NCBI RefSeq assembly: GCF_014199955.1
Contig: NZ_JACHOQ010000001.1
Location: 434,001 to 498,000, forward strand
DNA: 64,000 bases
Origin: Brevundimonas aurantiaca
GTDB lineage: Bacteria; Pseudomonadota; Alphaproteobacteria; Caulobacterales; Caulobacteraceae
Reading direction: 5' to 3'
Shown here: piece after piece, positions 9,636-19,102 of the stretch
How positions within the stretch are numbered: the stretch's first letter is position 1
Layout: each line of letters begins with the position of its first letter
Notes under the pieces: generated by a model
What the model was told of the DNA's origin: nothing
Seen by the model: only the letters and a program-made list of their open reading frames with translations
The model's database searches: none
Program-made: the position numbers and the translations under genes

Positions 9636-10187
9636 ATGAAAACGCTCGCCCGCCTCGCCCTGTCTCTGAGTCTTTGCGGCGCCTTGGCCGCCTGCGTCAC
9701 GGCCCCTTCGCCGTCCGAATATCGGGCGCCGCAGCCGCTGAAGGCGATCGAAATCGACCGACTCTGGTCCGGGCGTTGGCATGAGGTGGCGCGCCTGCCG
9801 GACCGGCTGACCGACGGCTGCGTCGCCGGCGCCTCGGCCTATCGCCCGCTGGGCGGCGACCGGATCGCGGTGCGCGACACCTGTCAGATCGGCACGCCGG
9901 AGGGCAGGGAGAAGGCGATCAGCGGCGACGGACGCATCCTGGACCCCGGAACGAACGCCAAGCTGCGCGTGCGTTATCTGCACGGCTTCGTCACCTGGGA
10001 CTTTTGGGTGCTGGACCGCGCCGACGACTACAGCTGGTTCATCTCCACCGATCCCACCTTCCACCGCCTCTTCATCTACACGCGGGACGTGCCGAGCGCG
10101 GCCGAGATCAAGGCCCTGACGGATCGTGCGCGCGCCCTGGGCTATGACGTGAGCCGCCTGGAATACCCCGCCCTTCCGGCCCGCTGA
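9636..10187 (+). CDS. lipocalin family outer-membrane lipoprotein (Blc-like)
   Basis: A 183-residue bacterial lipocalin. The signal peptide [20 protein letters not shown] ends in a lipobox (LAAC), so the protein should be lipidated. The lipocalin signature near the first strand is seen as [16 protein letters not shown], and the barrel continues through [20 protein letters not shown]. The last strand and helix are typical of Blc, which binds fatty acids or lysophospholipids at the outer membrane. The ATG at 9636 follows an AAGGGG ribosome binding sequence and gives a correct signal peptide. It stands alone, divergent from cysD. Confidence 0.92.
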   Translation: MKTLARLALSLSLCGALAACVTAPSPSEYRAPQPLKAIEIDRLWSGRWHEVARLPDRLTDGCVAGASAYRPLGGDRIAVRDTCQIGTPEGREKAISGDGRILDPGTNAKLRVRYLHGFVTWDFWVLDRADDYSWFISTDPTFHRLFIYTRDVPSAAEIKALTDRARALGYDVSRLEYPALPAR

Positions 10188-10387
10188 GGATCAGGGTCGG
10201 CGACGCATAAGGTCGCTGTCGCGTTTTTGGGTCTGGATTTACGTCACGTCACGCGAACAATTGGGACACGCCCGTCGGCAATCGTGGCGCTTTCGCAGGT
10301 GATTGACCGCCACACGGTTGACCCGACGGACCGGCTTCGTTCATCACGAAGACGGATGGAAACGCACAGACCGGAGAATCGGCGAGC
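10188..10387. other. intergenic region upstream of acyl-CoA synthetase
   Basis: About 200 bases without a convincing gene. It contains a run of repeated TTGAC-like words (TGATTGACCGCCACACGGTTGACC around 10301-10324) and ACGTCACGTCACG near 10243, which could be promoter or operator elements of the downstream acyl-CoA synthetase gene. No specific regulator can be named. Confidence 0.25.
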
Positions 10388-12187
10388 ATGGGTTTGGTAG
10401 CGAATATTCGCAGGGACGTGAGGTTCGCGCGGGGCCTGTTCCGTCTGCTCAAGCGCATCAAGCCGATCGAGCTGGATAGCGACGTTCTGCTGTGCGACGA
10501 CTTCGAGGAGGCCGTCGACAAGTTCGCCGACAACATCGCCGTCGAGGACGAGCGCCGCAGCCTGACCTATCGCGACCTGGACGCCATGGCGAACCGCTTC
10601 GCCCACTGGGCCAAGAGCCGGGGCCTGCGCCGCAGCGACACCATCGCCCTGATGATGACCAACCGGGTCGAATATCTGGCGGCCTGGATCGGCTTTTCGA
10701 AGGTCGGGGTCGCCACCGCCCTGATCAACACCAATCTGACGGGCCAGGGCCTGGCCCACTGCCTGACCATTTCCAACGCCTTCCAGGTCGTCGCGGACGA
10801 GGACTGCTGGCGCCAGATCGAGGACGCCCGCCCCCTGGTCGGTCACAATCTGATGCTGTGGGTTCTGGGCCTGGACGACGAGGACGAGAACAGCGAACGC
10901 CGGGGCCTGGACAAGCCGGTGCGCGGCGGCTCTTCGGTGCGCCCCGCCCGCAGCGGACGCGAGGGTCTGACCAACCGCGACACGGCTCTGTACATCTACA
11001 CCTCCGGCACCACCGGCCTGCCCAAGGCGGCCCGCATTCCGCATTCGCGCGCCCGCACCTATATGCGCGCCTTCGCCGGGGCGACCCGTTCGACCCCAAA
11101 GGACCGCATCTTCAACGTCCTGCCGCTTTACCATTCGACCGGCGGTCTGGTGGGCGTGGGCGCGGCCCTGCTGAACGGCGCGCGCCTGGTGATCCGCAAG
11201 AAGTTTTCAGCCAGCAGCTTCTGGCCGGACGTCGTGGCGTCGGGCGCCACCATGTTCGTCTATATCGGCGAACTGTGCCGCTATCTGGTGAACTGTCCGC
11301 CCCAGGCCTATGAGAAGAAGCACAAGCTGCGCTTCGCCTTCGGCAACGGCATGCGCGGCGACGTCTGGCCTGAGTTCCAGAGCCGGTTCAACATTCCCGA
11401 GGTGCTGGAGTTCTACGGCTCGACCGAGGGCAATGTCTCCCTGTTCAACTTCGACGGCAAACAGGGCGCCATCGGCCGCGTCCCCAGCTATCTTAAGAAG
11501 CAGATCAACATCCGTCTGGTTCAGTGCGACGTCGAGACCGAACAGCCGGTCCGGGGGCCCGACGGCCTGTGCCGCCTGGCCCGCGCGGGCGAGATCGGCG
11601 AAGCGATCGGCGAGATCGGCAACGACATCCGTCACGACTTCTCGGGCTATGCCGATAAGGCCGCCTCTCAGAAGAAGATCCTGACCGACGTGTTCAAGAA
11701 GGGCGATCGCTGGTTCCGCACCGGCGACCTGATGCGCCAGGACGCCGAGGGCTATTTCTATTTCGTCGATCGGATGGGCGACACCTTCCGCTGGAAGGGC
11801 GAGAATGTCTCGACCTCCGAGGTCGAACAGGTCCTGATGGATGCGCCTGGCGTGGCCGAAGCCATCGTCTACGGCATTCCCGTGCCCGGCCAGGAAGGCA
11901 AGGCGGGGATGGCCGCCCTGGTGATCGAAGGCAAGTTCGATCCCAAGACCTTCGCCGACCACATCAATGGCAAACTGCCGGCCTACGCCCAACCGGTCTT
12001 CCTGCGAATGATCGAGGCGGCCGAGACCACCGGCACCTTCAAATATCGCAAGTCCGACCTTGTGGCCGACGGTTTCGATCCGGAAAAGGTCGGGGCGGCC
12101 CTGTATGTGCGCGGCGGCAAGAGCGGCTATCAGAAGCTGACGGCGGCGGCGCGCACGGCCATTCTGAACGGTGAAGGCCGGCTTTGA
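10388..12187 (+). CDS. long/very-long-chain acyl-CoA synthetase (FATP-like)
   Basis: Activates fatty acids to acyl-CoA through an acyl-adenylate. The 599 residues match the FATP/very-long-chain subgroup. The AMP-binding P-loop is YIYTSGTTGLPKAARIPHSR at about residue 200. Later motifs are EFYGSTEGNVSLFNFDG, RTGDLMRQDAEGYFYFVDRM and the hinge GDTFRWKGENVSTSEVE. The N-terminal basic segment may associate with the membrane. An ATG start at 10388 is accepted although the ribosome binding site (GGAGAATCGGCGAGC) is spaced rather far. It feeds beta-oxidation or lipid synthesis. A strong hairpin follows the gene. Confidence 0.93.
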   Translation: MGLVANIRRDVRFARGLFRLLKRIKPIELDSDVLLCDDFEEAVDKFADNIAVEDERRSLTYRDLDAMANRFAHWAKSRGLRRSDTIALMMTNRVEYLAAWIGFSKVGVATALINTNLTGQGLAHCLTISNAFQVVADEDCWRQIEDARPLVGHNLMLWVLGLDDEDENSERRGLDKPVRGGSSVRPARSGREGLTNRDTALYIYTSGTTGLPKAARIPHSRARTYMRAFAGATRSTPKDRIFNVLPLYHSTGGLVGVGAALLNGARLVIRKKFSASSFWPDVVASGATMFVYIGELCRYLVNCPPQAYEKKHKLRFAFGNGMRGDVWPEFQSRFNIPEVLEFYGSTEGNVSLFNFDGKQGAIGRVPSYLKKQINIRLVQCDVETEQPVRGPDGLCRLARAGEIGEAIGEIGNDIRHDFSGYADKAASQKKILTDVFKKGDRWFRTGDLMRQDAEGYFYFVDRMGDTFRWKGENVSTSEVEQVLMDAPGVAEAIVYGIPVPGQEGKAGMAALVIEGKFDPKTFADHINGKLPAYAQPVFLRMIEAAETTGTFKYRKSDLVADGFDPEKVGAALYVRGGKSGYQKLTAAARTAILNGEGRL

Positions 12188-12196
12188 CGGCGGTTG

Positions 12197-12224
12197 GACG
12201 GCGTTTGGCGAAACGCCGTCTTAA
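12197..12224 (+). terminator. rho-independent-like terminator after acyl-CoA synthetase
   Basis: A perfect 10-base stem GACGGCGTTT / AAACGCCGTC with a GGCG loop, followed by TTAATC, starts 9 bases after the stop codon. The T-tract is short, as often seen in high-GC genomes. Confidence 0.7.
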
Positions 12225-12273
12225 TCAATAACCGCCATGGTCGACGCCTCTCCGTCTAGGATGTCGCGTCCCC

Positions 12274-13140
12274 ATGTTTCAGATCATCGGCATTGTGCTG
12301 CTGTTCGGCCTCGTCTTCGGCAGCTACGCCATCTCCGGCGGCAAGTTCGAAGTCATCATCCACGCCGCCCCGCACGAACTGATGGCCATCGGCGGGGCCG
12401 GCATCGCCGCCTTCCTGATCTCCAACTCCCTGCCCGTGATCAAGGGGGCCATGGGCGGCCTGGGCAAGACCTTCGCCGGACCGAAATGGAAGAAGCAGGA
12501 CTACAAGGACCTCTTGTCCCTGCTGTTCCAGCTGACCAAGACGATGAAGTCCAAGGGCGTGGTGGCCCTGGAAAGCCATATCGAAAAGCCCAAGGAATCG
12601 ACGATTTTCCAAAAGTACCCCAAGGTGCTGAAGGACCATTTCGCCGTCGACTTCATCTGCGACACCCTGCGGATGATGACGATGAACCTGGAAGATCCGC
12701 ACCAGGTCGAAGACGCGATGGAGAAACAGCTCGAGAAGCACCACCACGAGCATCTGGAAAACGCCCACGCCCTGCAGAACCTAGCCGACGGCCTGCCCGC
12801 CCTCGGAATCGTGGCCGCCGTGCTGGGCGTCATCAAGACCATGGGTTCGATCACCGAACCGCCCGAGGTGCTGGGCACCATGATCGGCGGGGCCCTGGTC
12901 GGCACCTTCATGGGCGTGTTCCTGGCCTATGGTCTGGTCGGTCCGTTCGCCGCGCGCCTGACGGCCATCATCAACGAAGAAGCGGCCTATTATAAGATCA
13001 TCCAGTCGGTCCTGGTGGCCCACCTTCACGGCAATGCGGCCCAGATCTCGGCCGAGATCGGCCGGGGCGACATCCCCTCCTCCCTCCAGCCGTCCTTCAG
13101 CGAGATGGAAGAAACGCTGAACAACGTGTCGAACGACTGA
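12274..13140 (+). CDS. motA: flagellar motor stator protein MotA
   Basis: An inner-membrane proton-channel subunit that, with MotB, drives the flagellar rotor. The 288 residues have four hydrophobic segments: IIGIVLLFGLVFGSYA, ELMAIGGAGIAAFLISNS, LADGLPALGIVAAVLGVIKT and MIGGALVGTFMGVFLAYGL. The two proline-containing periplasmic ends of the pore helices (DGLPALGIV and the ITEPPEVLG loop) match MotA. The cytoplasmic domain between helices 2 and 3 carries the rotor-interacting charged stretch. motB is not adjacent, as in Caulobacter. The gene is separate from the flagellar operon at 39.6-47.8 kb. Confidence 0.97.
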   Translation: MFQIIGIVLLFGLVFGSYAISGGKFEVIIHAAPHELMAIGGAGIAAFLISNSLPVIKGAMGGLGKTFAGPKWKKQDYKDLLSLLFQLTKTMKSKGVVALESHIEKPKESTIFQKYPKVLKDHFAVDFICDTLRMMTMNLEDPHQVEDAMEKQLEKHHHEHLENAHALQNLADGLPALGIVAAVLGVIKTMGSITEPPEVLGTMIGGALVGTFMGVFLAYGLVGPFAARLTAIINEEAAYYKIIQSVLVAHLHGNAAQISAEIGRGDIPSSLQPSFSEMEETLNNVSND

Positions 13141-13145
13141 ACCGG

Positions 13146-13170
13146 AACACGCCCCAGGCCGGGGTGTTTT
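13146..13170 (+). terminator. probable terminator after motA
   Basis: An imperfect hairpin AACA-CG-CCCC / GGGG-TGTT runs into TTTT, 5 bases after the motA stop. Confidence 0.6.
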
Positions 13171-13277
13171 CGTCCTGATCTGCGCCGTCGCGATCGCCGC
13201 TTGCCCCGGCCTTTGCGGCGGCGCTATCGTTTCGGGCAAGGCCTCAGACCTTGCGAACCGCCTTCTGGAGGATTGTC

Positions 13278-13592
13278 ATGCGCATCACCGCCCTCATCGC
13301 CGCCTCGGCCGCCGCCCTCGCCATCGCCGCCTGTTCCAAGGCCCCCGAGGAAAAGGCCGAGGAGGCCGCCAGCGACGCGGTCGAAGCCGCCGGGACCGCA
13401 GCCGACGCCGCCCTGACGGCGGACCAGGCCGCCGCCGCTGCGGCCGCAGCCGCCAATGAGGCGGCCCAAGACGCCGACGCCGCGAACGCGGCCACGACGC
13501 CGACCGAAACTCCGCCCGTCGACGCCGCCCATTCGGAAGCGGCCAAGCCGGCCGAGCCGGCGCACGACGCCGGTCATGACGCCGGCCACTAA
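13278..13592 (+). CDS. small alanine-rich lipoprotein
   Basis: A 104-residue protein with a lipoprotein signal (MRITALIAASAAALAIAAC, lipobox IAAC) followed by an Ala/Glu/Asp-rich low-complexity region predicted to be helical, and a His/Asp/Gly tail (AHDAGHDAGH). The ATG at 13278 follows GGAGGAT. The tail could bind divalent metals, but that is only suggested by composition. It appears monocistronic, lying between two terminator-like hairpins. The family was not recognised; similar Ala-rich lipoproteins are common in Caulobacterales. Confidence 0.75.
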   Translation: MRITALIAASAAALAIAACSKAPEEKAEEAASDAVEAAGTAADAALTADQAAAAAAAAANEAAQDADAANAATTPTETPPVDAAHSEAAKPAEPAHDAGHDAGH

Positions 13593-13610
13593 GGTCCAGA
13601 CCCCGTCTGA

Positions 13611-13640
13611 AAGGCCGCTCCGTTCGGGGCGGCCTTTTTC
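13611..13640 (+). terminator. rho-independent terminator after the Ala-rich lipoprotein
   Basis: An 8-base perfect stem AAGGCCGC / GCGGCCTT around a TCCGTTCGGG loop runs directly into a T5 tract, 18 bases after the stop codon. Confidence 0.88.
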
Positions 13641-13670
13641 GTTGCGGCCGTCCGGGTGTACAGCCGCGCC

Positions 13671-15446
13671 ATGAGTTCCCAAGACGCCTCCCCCCGACTG
13701 ACCTGGACCGAAGAGGGCGAGCCGCGCTCGGGCCGGTTCGGCGACGTCTATTTCTCGCGCGACGACGGTCTGGCGGAAAGCCGCGCGGTCTTTCTCCAGG
13801 GATGCGATCTGCCGGGGGCCTGGGCGGGCCGTCAGGGCTTCACCGTGGCGGAACTGGGGTTCGGAACGGGGTTGAACATCGCCGCCGTGCTGGACCTGTG
13901 GCGACGGACGCGGCCTGAGGGCGCACGGCTGAACGTCTTTTCCGTCGAGGGTTTTCCCCTGACCGTCGAGGAAGCCCGTCGCGCCCTGAGCAACTGGCCG
14001 GAACTGGCCGAGCCGGCCGAGGCCCTGCTTGAGGCCTGGCCGGAGGCGACGCCCGGCTTCCACCGGGTCGATCTGCCGGGGTTTGACGCCGTGCTTGATC
14101 TCGCCGTCGGCGACGTAGGCTGGGCGCTGGATCAATGGAGCGGGACCGCCGACGCCTGGTTCCTGGACGGCTTCTCTCCCGCCCTGAACCCCGACATGTG
14201 GTCGCCGCAGGTCCTGGACCGGATCGCAGAACGATCCGCGCCCGACGCCCGTCTCGCCACCTTCACGGTCGCCGGCGCCGTGCGACGGGGATTGAGCGAG
14301 CGGGGCTTCGTCGTCGACAAGCGGCCGGGGCATGGGCGCAAGCGCGAACGGCTGGAGGCGCGACGGACGGGGCTGCCACAGGCCGAACACCGACCCCAGG
14401 TCGCGATCGTCGGGGCGGGCATAGCCGGCGCCTCGGTCGCGCGCGCCCTGGCGGCCGCGGGGCTGACGGCGGTGGTGATCGAGGCCGATCGGCCGGGCGC
14501 AGGCGGTTCGGGCTTCCCCGCCGGCCTGGCGACGCCGCGCCTGGATGCGGGAGACGCGGCCATCGCCGGCCTCTACGCCCAGGCGCTGGAACGGGCGCGA
14601 CATCTGTACGACGCCACGCCGGGCGCCGTCCTGGGCCGAGGGGTGCTGCAACTGCCCCAGGCCGAGAGAGACCGGGCGGAGAGAGACCGGGCCCGCTTCG
14701 CCAAGATCGCCGACCAGCCCCTGTGGCGCGAGGGGGCCATGACGGTGATCGACGCCGCTGCGGCCGAGCACCGTCTGGGCGAGGCCCAGGCCGACGGCGG
14801 TCTGATGATGGCCGACGCCCGCGTGGTTCGCCCCGCCGTCATTCTGGAGGCCTGGCTGGAAGGGACCCCCGTCCTGTCCGCCTCCGTGGCAAGCATCCGG
14901 CGCGCGGGCGACCGCTGGGACCTGCTGGACGCCCAGGGTCGGATCATCGTCACGGCCGACGCCGTCGTGGCGACGGCCGGCTGGGGGGTCGAGGCCCTGC
15001 TGGAGACCGGCGCCCTGTCGCCTGTCAGAGGTCAGGCGGACTGGCGCGACGGTCCATCGGTCGAAGGGGCAGCCTGGGGCGGCTATGTCGCCCCCACCGG
15101 CGCCGGCCTGCTGTACGGCGCGACCCACACACGCGGAGACGTGGACCTGACCCCGCGCGACGCGGACAGCCGCCACAATCTTGAGACACTGAAGGCCCGT
15201 CTGCCGCAACTGGCCGCGCGACTGTCGCAAGAGGGAGGGCGGCGCGTCGCCGTGCGCGCCTCGACCCGCGACCGCCTGCCCGTCGCGGGTCTGAGGAGCG
15301 ATGGCCTCCATATTCTGTCGGGTCTGGGATCGCGCGGCTTCTGCATCGCGCCCCTGCTGGGCGAACATGTCGCGGCCTTGATCGCCGGCCGGCCCTCGCC
15401 CCTCCCCGCAAGCCTGGCGGAACGGGTGTCGCCGGATCGCTTCTGA
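13671..15446 (+). CDS. mnmC: bifunctional tRNA U34 modification enzyme MnmC (methyltransferase + FAD oxidase)
   Basis: Carries out the last two steps of mnm5s2U formation at the wobble base of tRNA. The FAD-dependent domain removes the carboxymethyl group and the methyltransferase domain adds the methyl. The N-terminal methyltransferase domain has the SAM-binding motif ELGFGTGLNIAAVLDLW and DAWFLDGFSPALNPDMW. The FAD domain starts with VAIVGAGIAGASVARALA near residue 245 and ends with LHILSGLGSRGFCIAPLLGE. The ATG at 13671 is chosen over an in-frame GTG at 13656. The 591 residues are somewhat shorter than the E. coli enzyme. Confidence 0.95.
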   Translation: MSSQDASPRLTWTEEGEPRSGRFGDVYFSRDDGLAESRAVFLQGCDLPGAWAGRQGFTVAELGFGTGLNIAAVLDLWRRTRPEGARLNVFSVEGFPLTVEEARRALSNWPELAEPAEALLEAWPEATPGFHRVDLPGFDAVLDLAVGDVGWALDQWSGTADAWFLDGFSPALNPDMWSPQVLDRIAERSAPDARLATFTVAGAVRRGLSERGFVVDKRPGHGRKRERLEARRTGLPQAEHRPQVAIVGAGIAGASVARALAAAGLTAVVIEADRPGAGGSGFPAGLATPRLDAGDAAIAGLYAQALERARHLYDATPGAVLGRGVLQLPQAERDRAERDRARFAKIADQPLWREGAMTVIDAAAAEHRLGEAQADGGLMMADARVVRPAVILEAWLEGTPVLSASVASIRRAGDRWDLLDAQGRIIVTADAVVATAGWGVEALLETGALSPVRGQADWRDGPSVEGAAWGGYVAPTGAGLLYGATHTRGDVDLTPRDADSRHNLETLKARLPQLAARLSQEGGRRVAVRASTRDRLPVAGLRSDGLHILSGLGSRGFCIAPLLGEHVAALIAGRPSPLPASLAERVSPDRF

Positions 15447-15513
15447 ACCGCGCCTGCCGACGGACTTAACGAGACGGATCGTGTATCGTTGCGCCAAGCT
15501 GAAAGGATACGCC

Positions 15514-15933
15514 ATGCGCTTTACGCTGATCGCCCCCGCCCTCGCCTGCCTGCTGACCGGCGCCGCCTTGACGGGTTGCGCCGCCCCTGCCCCGCAGAAG
15601 ACCCTCGCCGAGACCGGCTCCGAGGCGGCGCGCTGCTTCCGCACCGATCAGGTCCGAAACTTCCGCGCCGAGCGGCCGGCGAACCTCTATGTGCGCTCGG
15701 TCCGCGGCGACGTGTTCGAGATCAACACCAGCGGCGGCTGCTGGGATCTGGATTCGGCGATCTCCATCGCCATCACGCCCACGGCGGGGGCGTCCGAAAA
15801 CGTCTGCGTCGGCGATCCGGTCCAGGTTCTGGTCCCCAGCGGCACGCCGGGCAACCGGACCTGCCGCGCCTTCATCACCGGTTCCCTGACCGAGGCGGAG
15901 GTCGAGGCCCTGCCTGAACGGGTCCGCCCCTGA
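15514..15933 (+). CDS. DUF6491-like lipoprotein
   Basis: A 139-residue exported protein with the signal MRFTLIAPALACLLTGAA followed by LTGC, a lipobox. The mature part has three cysteine-bearing blocks, ARCFRTDQVRNF, GGCWDLDSA and ENVCVGDPVQVL, then RTCRAFITGSLTEAEVEALP. This layout resembles the DUF6491 family as I remember it; its function is unknown. The ATG at 15514 follows GAAAGGAT with good spacing. It is 67 bases after mnmC and possibly independently transcribed. Confidence 0.7.
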   Translation: MRFTLIAPALACLLTGAALTGCAAPAPQKTLAETGSEAARCFRTDQVRNFRAERPANLYVRSVRGDVFEINTSGGCWDLDSAISIAITPTAGASENVCVGDPVQVLVPSGTPGNRTCRAFITGSLTEAEVEALPERVRP

Positions 15934-16002
15934 CGCGACGTCGCGGCGGCTTGAAATTGGCCGATCACGGGTATCAAATCGCCTCTTCTTGGGGAGGATA
16001 TG

Positions 16003-16443
16003 ATGCGCGGAATCGCCACATTCGCACTGATCGCCGGCCTGACTCTGACGGCCCAATCCGCTGCGGCCGAAAGCTGGAGCCGTTTTTCGGCGACGGATCG
16101 GATCGCCTATCTGGTCGATCTGGACCAGTTGAACGCCGTGGACGGCGTGGTCGCCGCCCGCTTCGCCCGCGTGCCGTCTCAGGGCGATGCGGCGGATCAA
16201 AGCCATGAGATCGAAGAGGTCTCGATCCGCTGTTCGGACGGCCAGTCGCGCACGACGACGAATGTGACGATCGGGGCCGACGGGGCGGAGACCGACCGCT
16301 ATTCCGAGGAGACGCCGTGGGAGCCGTCCCCGGCCGGCGGCATCTACGGCGCCCTGAAAAGCTTCGCCTGCGACAGCATGCGGCCCAGGGGCGACACCTG
16401 GCCGACAATCGCCGCCTTCATCGCCGCGGGCCGCGGCGGCTGA
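16003..16443 (+). CDS. secreted protein resembling surface-adhesin E-like domain
   Basis: An exported protein of about 146 residues. The signal peptide is MRGIATFALIAGLTLTAQSA with cleavage near AAA-ES. The mature part (SWSRFSATDRIAYLVDLDQL, then two cysteines in SIRCSDGQSR and SFACDS) has the short beta-rich layout of the PF16747-type surface-adhesin E domain: start with a stressed state, compare a cysteine pair, end near a Trp-Pro. The assignment is by resemblance only. Two adjacent ATGs exist (16000 and 16003). The second has better spacing from GGGGAGG and is used here. Confidence 0.6.
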   Translation: MRGIATFALIAGLTLTAQSAAAESWSRFSATDRIAYLVDLDQLNAVDGVVAARFARVPSQGDAADQSHEIEEVSIRCSDGQSRTTTNVTIGADGAETDRYSEETPWEPSPAGGIYGALKSFACDSMRPRGDTWPTIAAFIAAGRGG

Positions 16444-16578
16444 TAGGCTGAAAGCCTCCGCACACGGTGGATTTGTCGCGGATTTTCAAGCTTAGCGTCA
16501 CGCAGGCGACGCCTATTCGTCGTCCACACGACATCGCCCCCCGCTACTGAGCGCCATTCAGCCAAGTTGGGGATGATG

Positions 16579-19092
16579 ATGGCGAACGAACTGAAGACGC
16601 GGCTGATGGCCGCGGCCGCGCTGAGCGGCGTCCTGGCCATGGCCCAGGCCGCTCAGGCGCAAAGCCAAGAGGCCGGACCGACGGATCTGGACGAGATCGT
16701 CGTCACGGCCCAGCTGCGCGAACAGAAGACCATCGAGGTTCCGTTCGCCCTGACCGCCTATTCCGGCCAGTTCCTGGAGGACCTGGGCATTCAGGAGTTC
16801 GAACAGCTGTCGGCCTTCGTGCCGGGCTTCCTGGTGCAGAACCAGTCGCCGAACAACCCCGGCTTCGTGATGCGCGGCATCACCTCCGATTCGGGCGCCG
16901 CCACGGCCGAGCCCCGCGTCTCGGTGTTCCAGGACGGCGTGTCGATCTCCAAGTCGCGCGGCTCCTATGTCGAGCTGTTCGACCTGGCGCGCGTCGAAGT
17001 CGCCAAGGGCCCGCAATCGACCCTGTACGGCCGCGGCGCCCTCATCGGGGCGGTGAACCTGGTCCAGAACCGCGCCGAGCCCGGCCAGACCGAAGCCTAC
17101 GCCAATATCGAGGCGGGCAATGAAGACTATCGCATGGTCGAAGGCGCGCTGAACCTGCCGGTCGGCGAGACCGCCGGCCTGCGCCTGGCGACCCGGCTGA
17201 AGACCCGCGGCGGTTCGGTCGAGAACCTGCGGGGCGGCGACGACTTCAACGGCATCAAAACCAAGGCCGTTCGCCTGTCCGGCGCCTGGGCCCCGTCGGA
17301 CGCCCTGCGTTTCGACGTGATCGGCAACTATCAGAACGACCACGCCTCGGGCACCTCGTTCAAGTCGATCGCCTATGCGCCGGCCGACCCGGACACGGGC
17401 GCCGTCCTGGGCGGCAAGGAGCCCTGGGAAGGCGCGGCCCTGACGCGCGGCGGCGCCTTCGACGGCGGCAAGGACCTGGGACTGGATCGTGAAGTCTGGG
17501 GCCTGACCGGTCTGGCCCGGATCAATCTGAACGCCGCCTGGACCCTGAACTCGACCACCGCCTATCGCGAGTTCGACAACTACGAAACCTTCGACGCCGA
17601 CGGCGTCTCCCTGCCCGTCCTGACGGCGGCGGAAGAGACCCATGGCGAACAATGGAGCCAGGATCTGCGCCTCGGCTTCGACAACGGCGGCCGCCTGACC
17701 GGCTTTGTCGGCGCCGGCTGGTTCCACGAAGAAGGCTATCAGCGCACCCCGGCCCAGTTCGACGAACGCCTGGCCCTGGCCCAGCTGGCCGGCCTGCTGG
17801 ACGGTTCGCCGACGACGGTCGGCGACCGCACCCTGCCGCTCGCCGCCTATCCCACCGTGGCGCGCGGCGCCCTGGCCGCCCTGTTGACGCCCCTGGGCGC
17901 GGGCGCCCTGGCCACGCCGATCGCCGCCAATCTTGACCCGGCCCATATCGAGACCTCGACCAACCGGTCGGAGCTGACCTCCTATGACGTCTTCGGCGAC
18001 GTCACCTACGCCTTCACCGACCGGTTCGAGATGTCGGCGGGCCTGCGTTACACCCGCGACGACAAGACCACCGGCTACGCCAGTTCGGTGGAGCGCCGTT
18101 CGGCCCTGGGCGCTCTTCTGGGTCTTCAGACCGGCGCCGTTCCCGCCGCCCAGGTTCCCAGCTTCCTGGCGGCCCTGGCCAATCCGAGCTTCGCCGCCCT
18201 GCCCGCCGGCCTCTTCCCGCTGTTCGGTTTGACCGCCCAGCCGACGACCAACAACGGCGACTTCTCCTACTTCGACTCGGAAGACGACGGCCTGACCTGG
18301 CGCCTCACGGCCCGCTATGAACTGACCGACGAGACCAATCTGTACGCCAACTACGCCCGCGGTCGTCGCCCGGAAGTCATCAGCGCCTCGGGGCCGTCCG
18401 CGCCCAGCGGCGCGGCGCGCTTCACCCCGGTCGATGCGGAAACCGTGGACAGCTATGAGGTCGGCGCCAAGTCGGCCCTGCTGGACGGCCGCCTGCGCGT
18501 CGACGGCGCGGTCTTCCTGTACAACTACGAAAACTTCCAAACGACGATTCAGCAAGGCACGCAGTTCATCACGACGAACGCGGGCGAGGCCAAGTCTTAC
18601 GGCTTCGAAGGTCAGGCGAACTTCGCCGTGGCCTCGACCTTGGACCTGTTCGCCACCTACGCCTACAACCACTCGCGCTTCGAGAACGGCATCTACGACG
18701 GCAACCAGTTCCGCCTGTCGCCTGACCACGCCGCCTCGATCGGCGCGACCTGGCGCCTGCCGACGACGGGCGGCGAGATCGAGGTCCAGCCGACCTACAC
18801 CTGGCAGTCCAAGGTCTTCTTCAGCGACGACAACGACATCCCCGCCCTGCAAACGCAGAACTTCGTCGCGGACCTGATCCAGGACGAATATCAGGACGCC
18901 TACGGCCTGCTGAACATTCGGGTCCGCTATACGCCGGAAGGCGGAAACTGGGGCCTCGAAGCCTTCGGCGAAAACGTCCTGGACGAGAAGTACATCAAGG
19001 ACGCCGGCAACACCGGCGACGCCCTGGGCATGCCGACCTTCATCGCCGGTCGTCCGGCGGCCTATGGTCTGGTGTTCAAGCTGAAGCTGTAA
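16579..19092 (+). CDS. TonB-dependent outer-membrane receptor
   Basis: A beta-barrel receptor for energised uptake of an unknown substrate. The signal peptide ends near QAAQAQ. The TonB box/plug start is DLDEIVVTAQLREQKTIEVP. The plug motif RVEVAKGPQSTLYGRGALIG follows, and the protein ends in a strand with an aromatic/hydrophobic finish (AAYGLVFKLKL). Three tandem ATGs (16573, 16576, 16579) follow TTGGGG; the last gives the best spacing. The next gene, 10 bases downstream, encodes a PhoD-type phosphatase. This suggests import of a phosphorus-containing compound or its product, but is not proof. Confidence 0.93.
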   Translation: MANELKTRLMAAAALSGVLAMAQAAQAQSQEAGPTDLDEIVVTAQLREQKTIEVPFALTAYSGQFLEDLGIQEFEQLSAFVPGFLVQNQSPNNPGFVMRGITSDSGAATAEPRVSVFQDGVSISKSRGSYVELFDLARVEVAKGPQSTLYGRGALIGAVNLVQNRAEPGQTEAYANIEAGNEDYRMVEGALNLPVGETAGLRLATRLKTRGGSVENLRGGDDFNGIKTKAVRLSGAWAPSDALRFDVIGNYQNDHASGTSFKSIAYAPADPDTGAVLGGKEPWEGAALTRGGAFDGGKDLGLDREVWGLTGLARINLNAAWTLNSTTAYREFDNYETFDADGVSLPVLTAAEETHGEQWSQDLRLGFDNGGRLTGFVGAGWFHEEGYQRTPAQFDERLALAQLAGLLDGSPTTVGDRTLPLAAYPTVARGALAALLTPLGAGALATPIAANLDPAHIETSTNRSELTSYDVFGDVTYAFTDRFEMSAGLRYTRDDKTTGYASSVERRSALGALLGLQTGAVPAAQVPSFLAALANPSFAALPAGLFPLFGLTAQPTTNNGDFSYFDSEDDGLTWRLTARYELTDETNLYANYARGRRPEVISASGPSAPSGAARFTPVDAETVDSYEVGAKSALLDGRLRVDGAVFLYNYENFQTTIQQGTQFITTNAGEAKSYGFEGQANFAVASTLDLFATYAYNHSRFENGIYDGNQFRLSPDHAASIGATWRLPTTGGEIEVQPTYTWQSKVFFSDDNDIPALQTQNFVADLIQDEYQDAYGLLNIRVRYTPEGGNWGLEAFGENVLDEKYIKDAGNTGDALGMPTFIAGRPAAYGLVFKLKL

Positions 19093-19102
19093 GGATCGAA
19101 CG

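Noticed and set aside
10188-10387. Small coding frame opposite the acyl-CoA synthetase leader
   Set aside because: Frames here continue antisense into the synthetase and lack motifs.
13144-13168. GGAAC-N16-TGTT resembling an EcfG promoter before the Ala-rich lipoprotein
   Set aside because: It lies inside the motA terminator hairpin and its -10 has a mismatch, so chance or stem sequence explains it.
13224-15644. 806-residue frame antisense to mnmC and neighbours
   Set aside because: Shadow frame without family features.
16444-16572. Possible Pho box before the TonB receptor-PhoD pair
   Set aside because: No 11-base-spaced TGTCA-type repeats; only a small GCGTC/GACGC inverted repeat.
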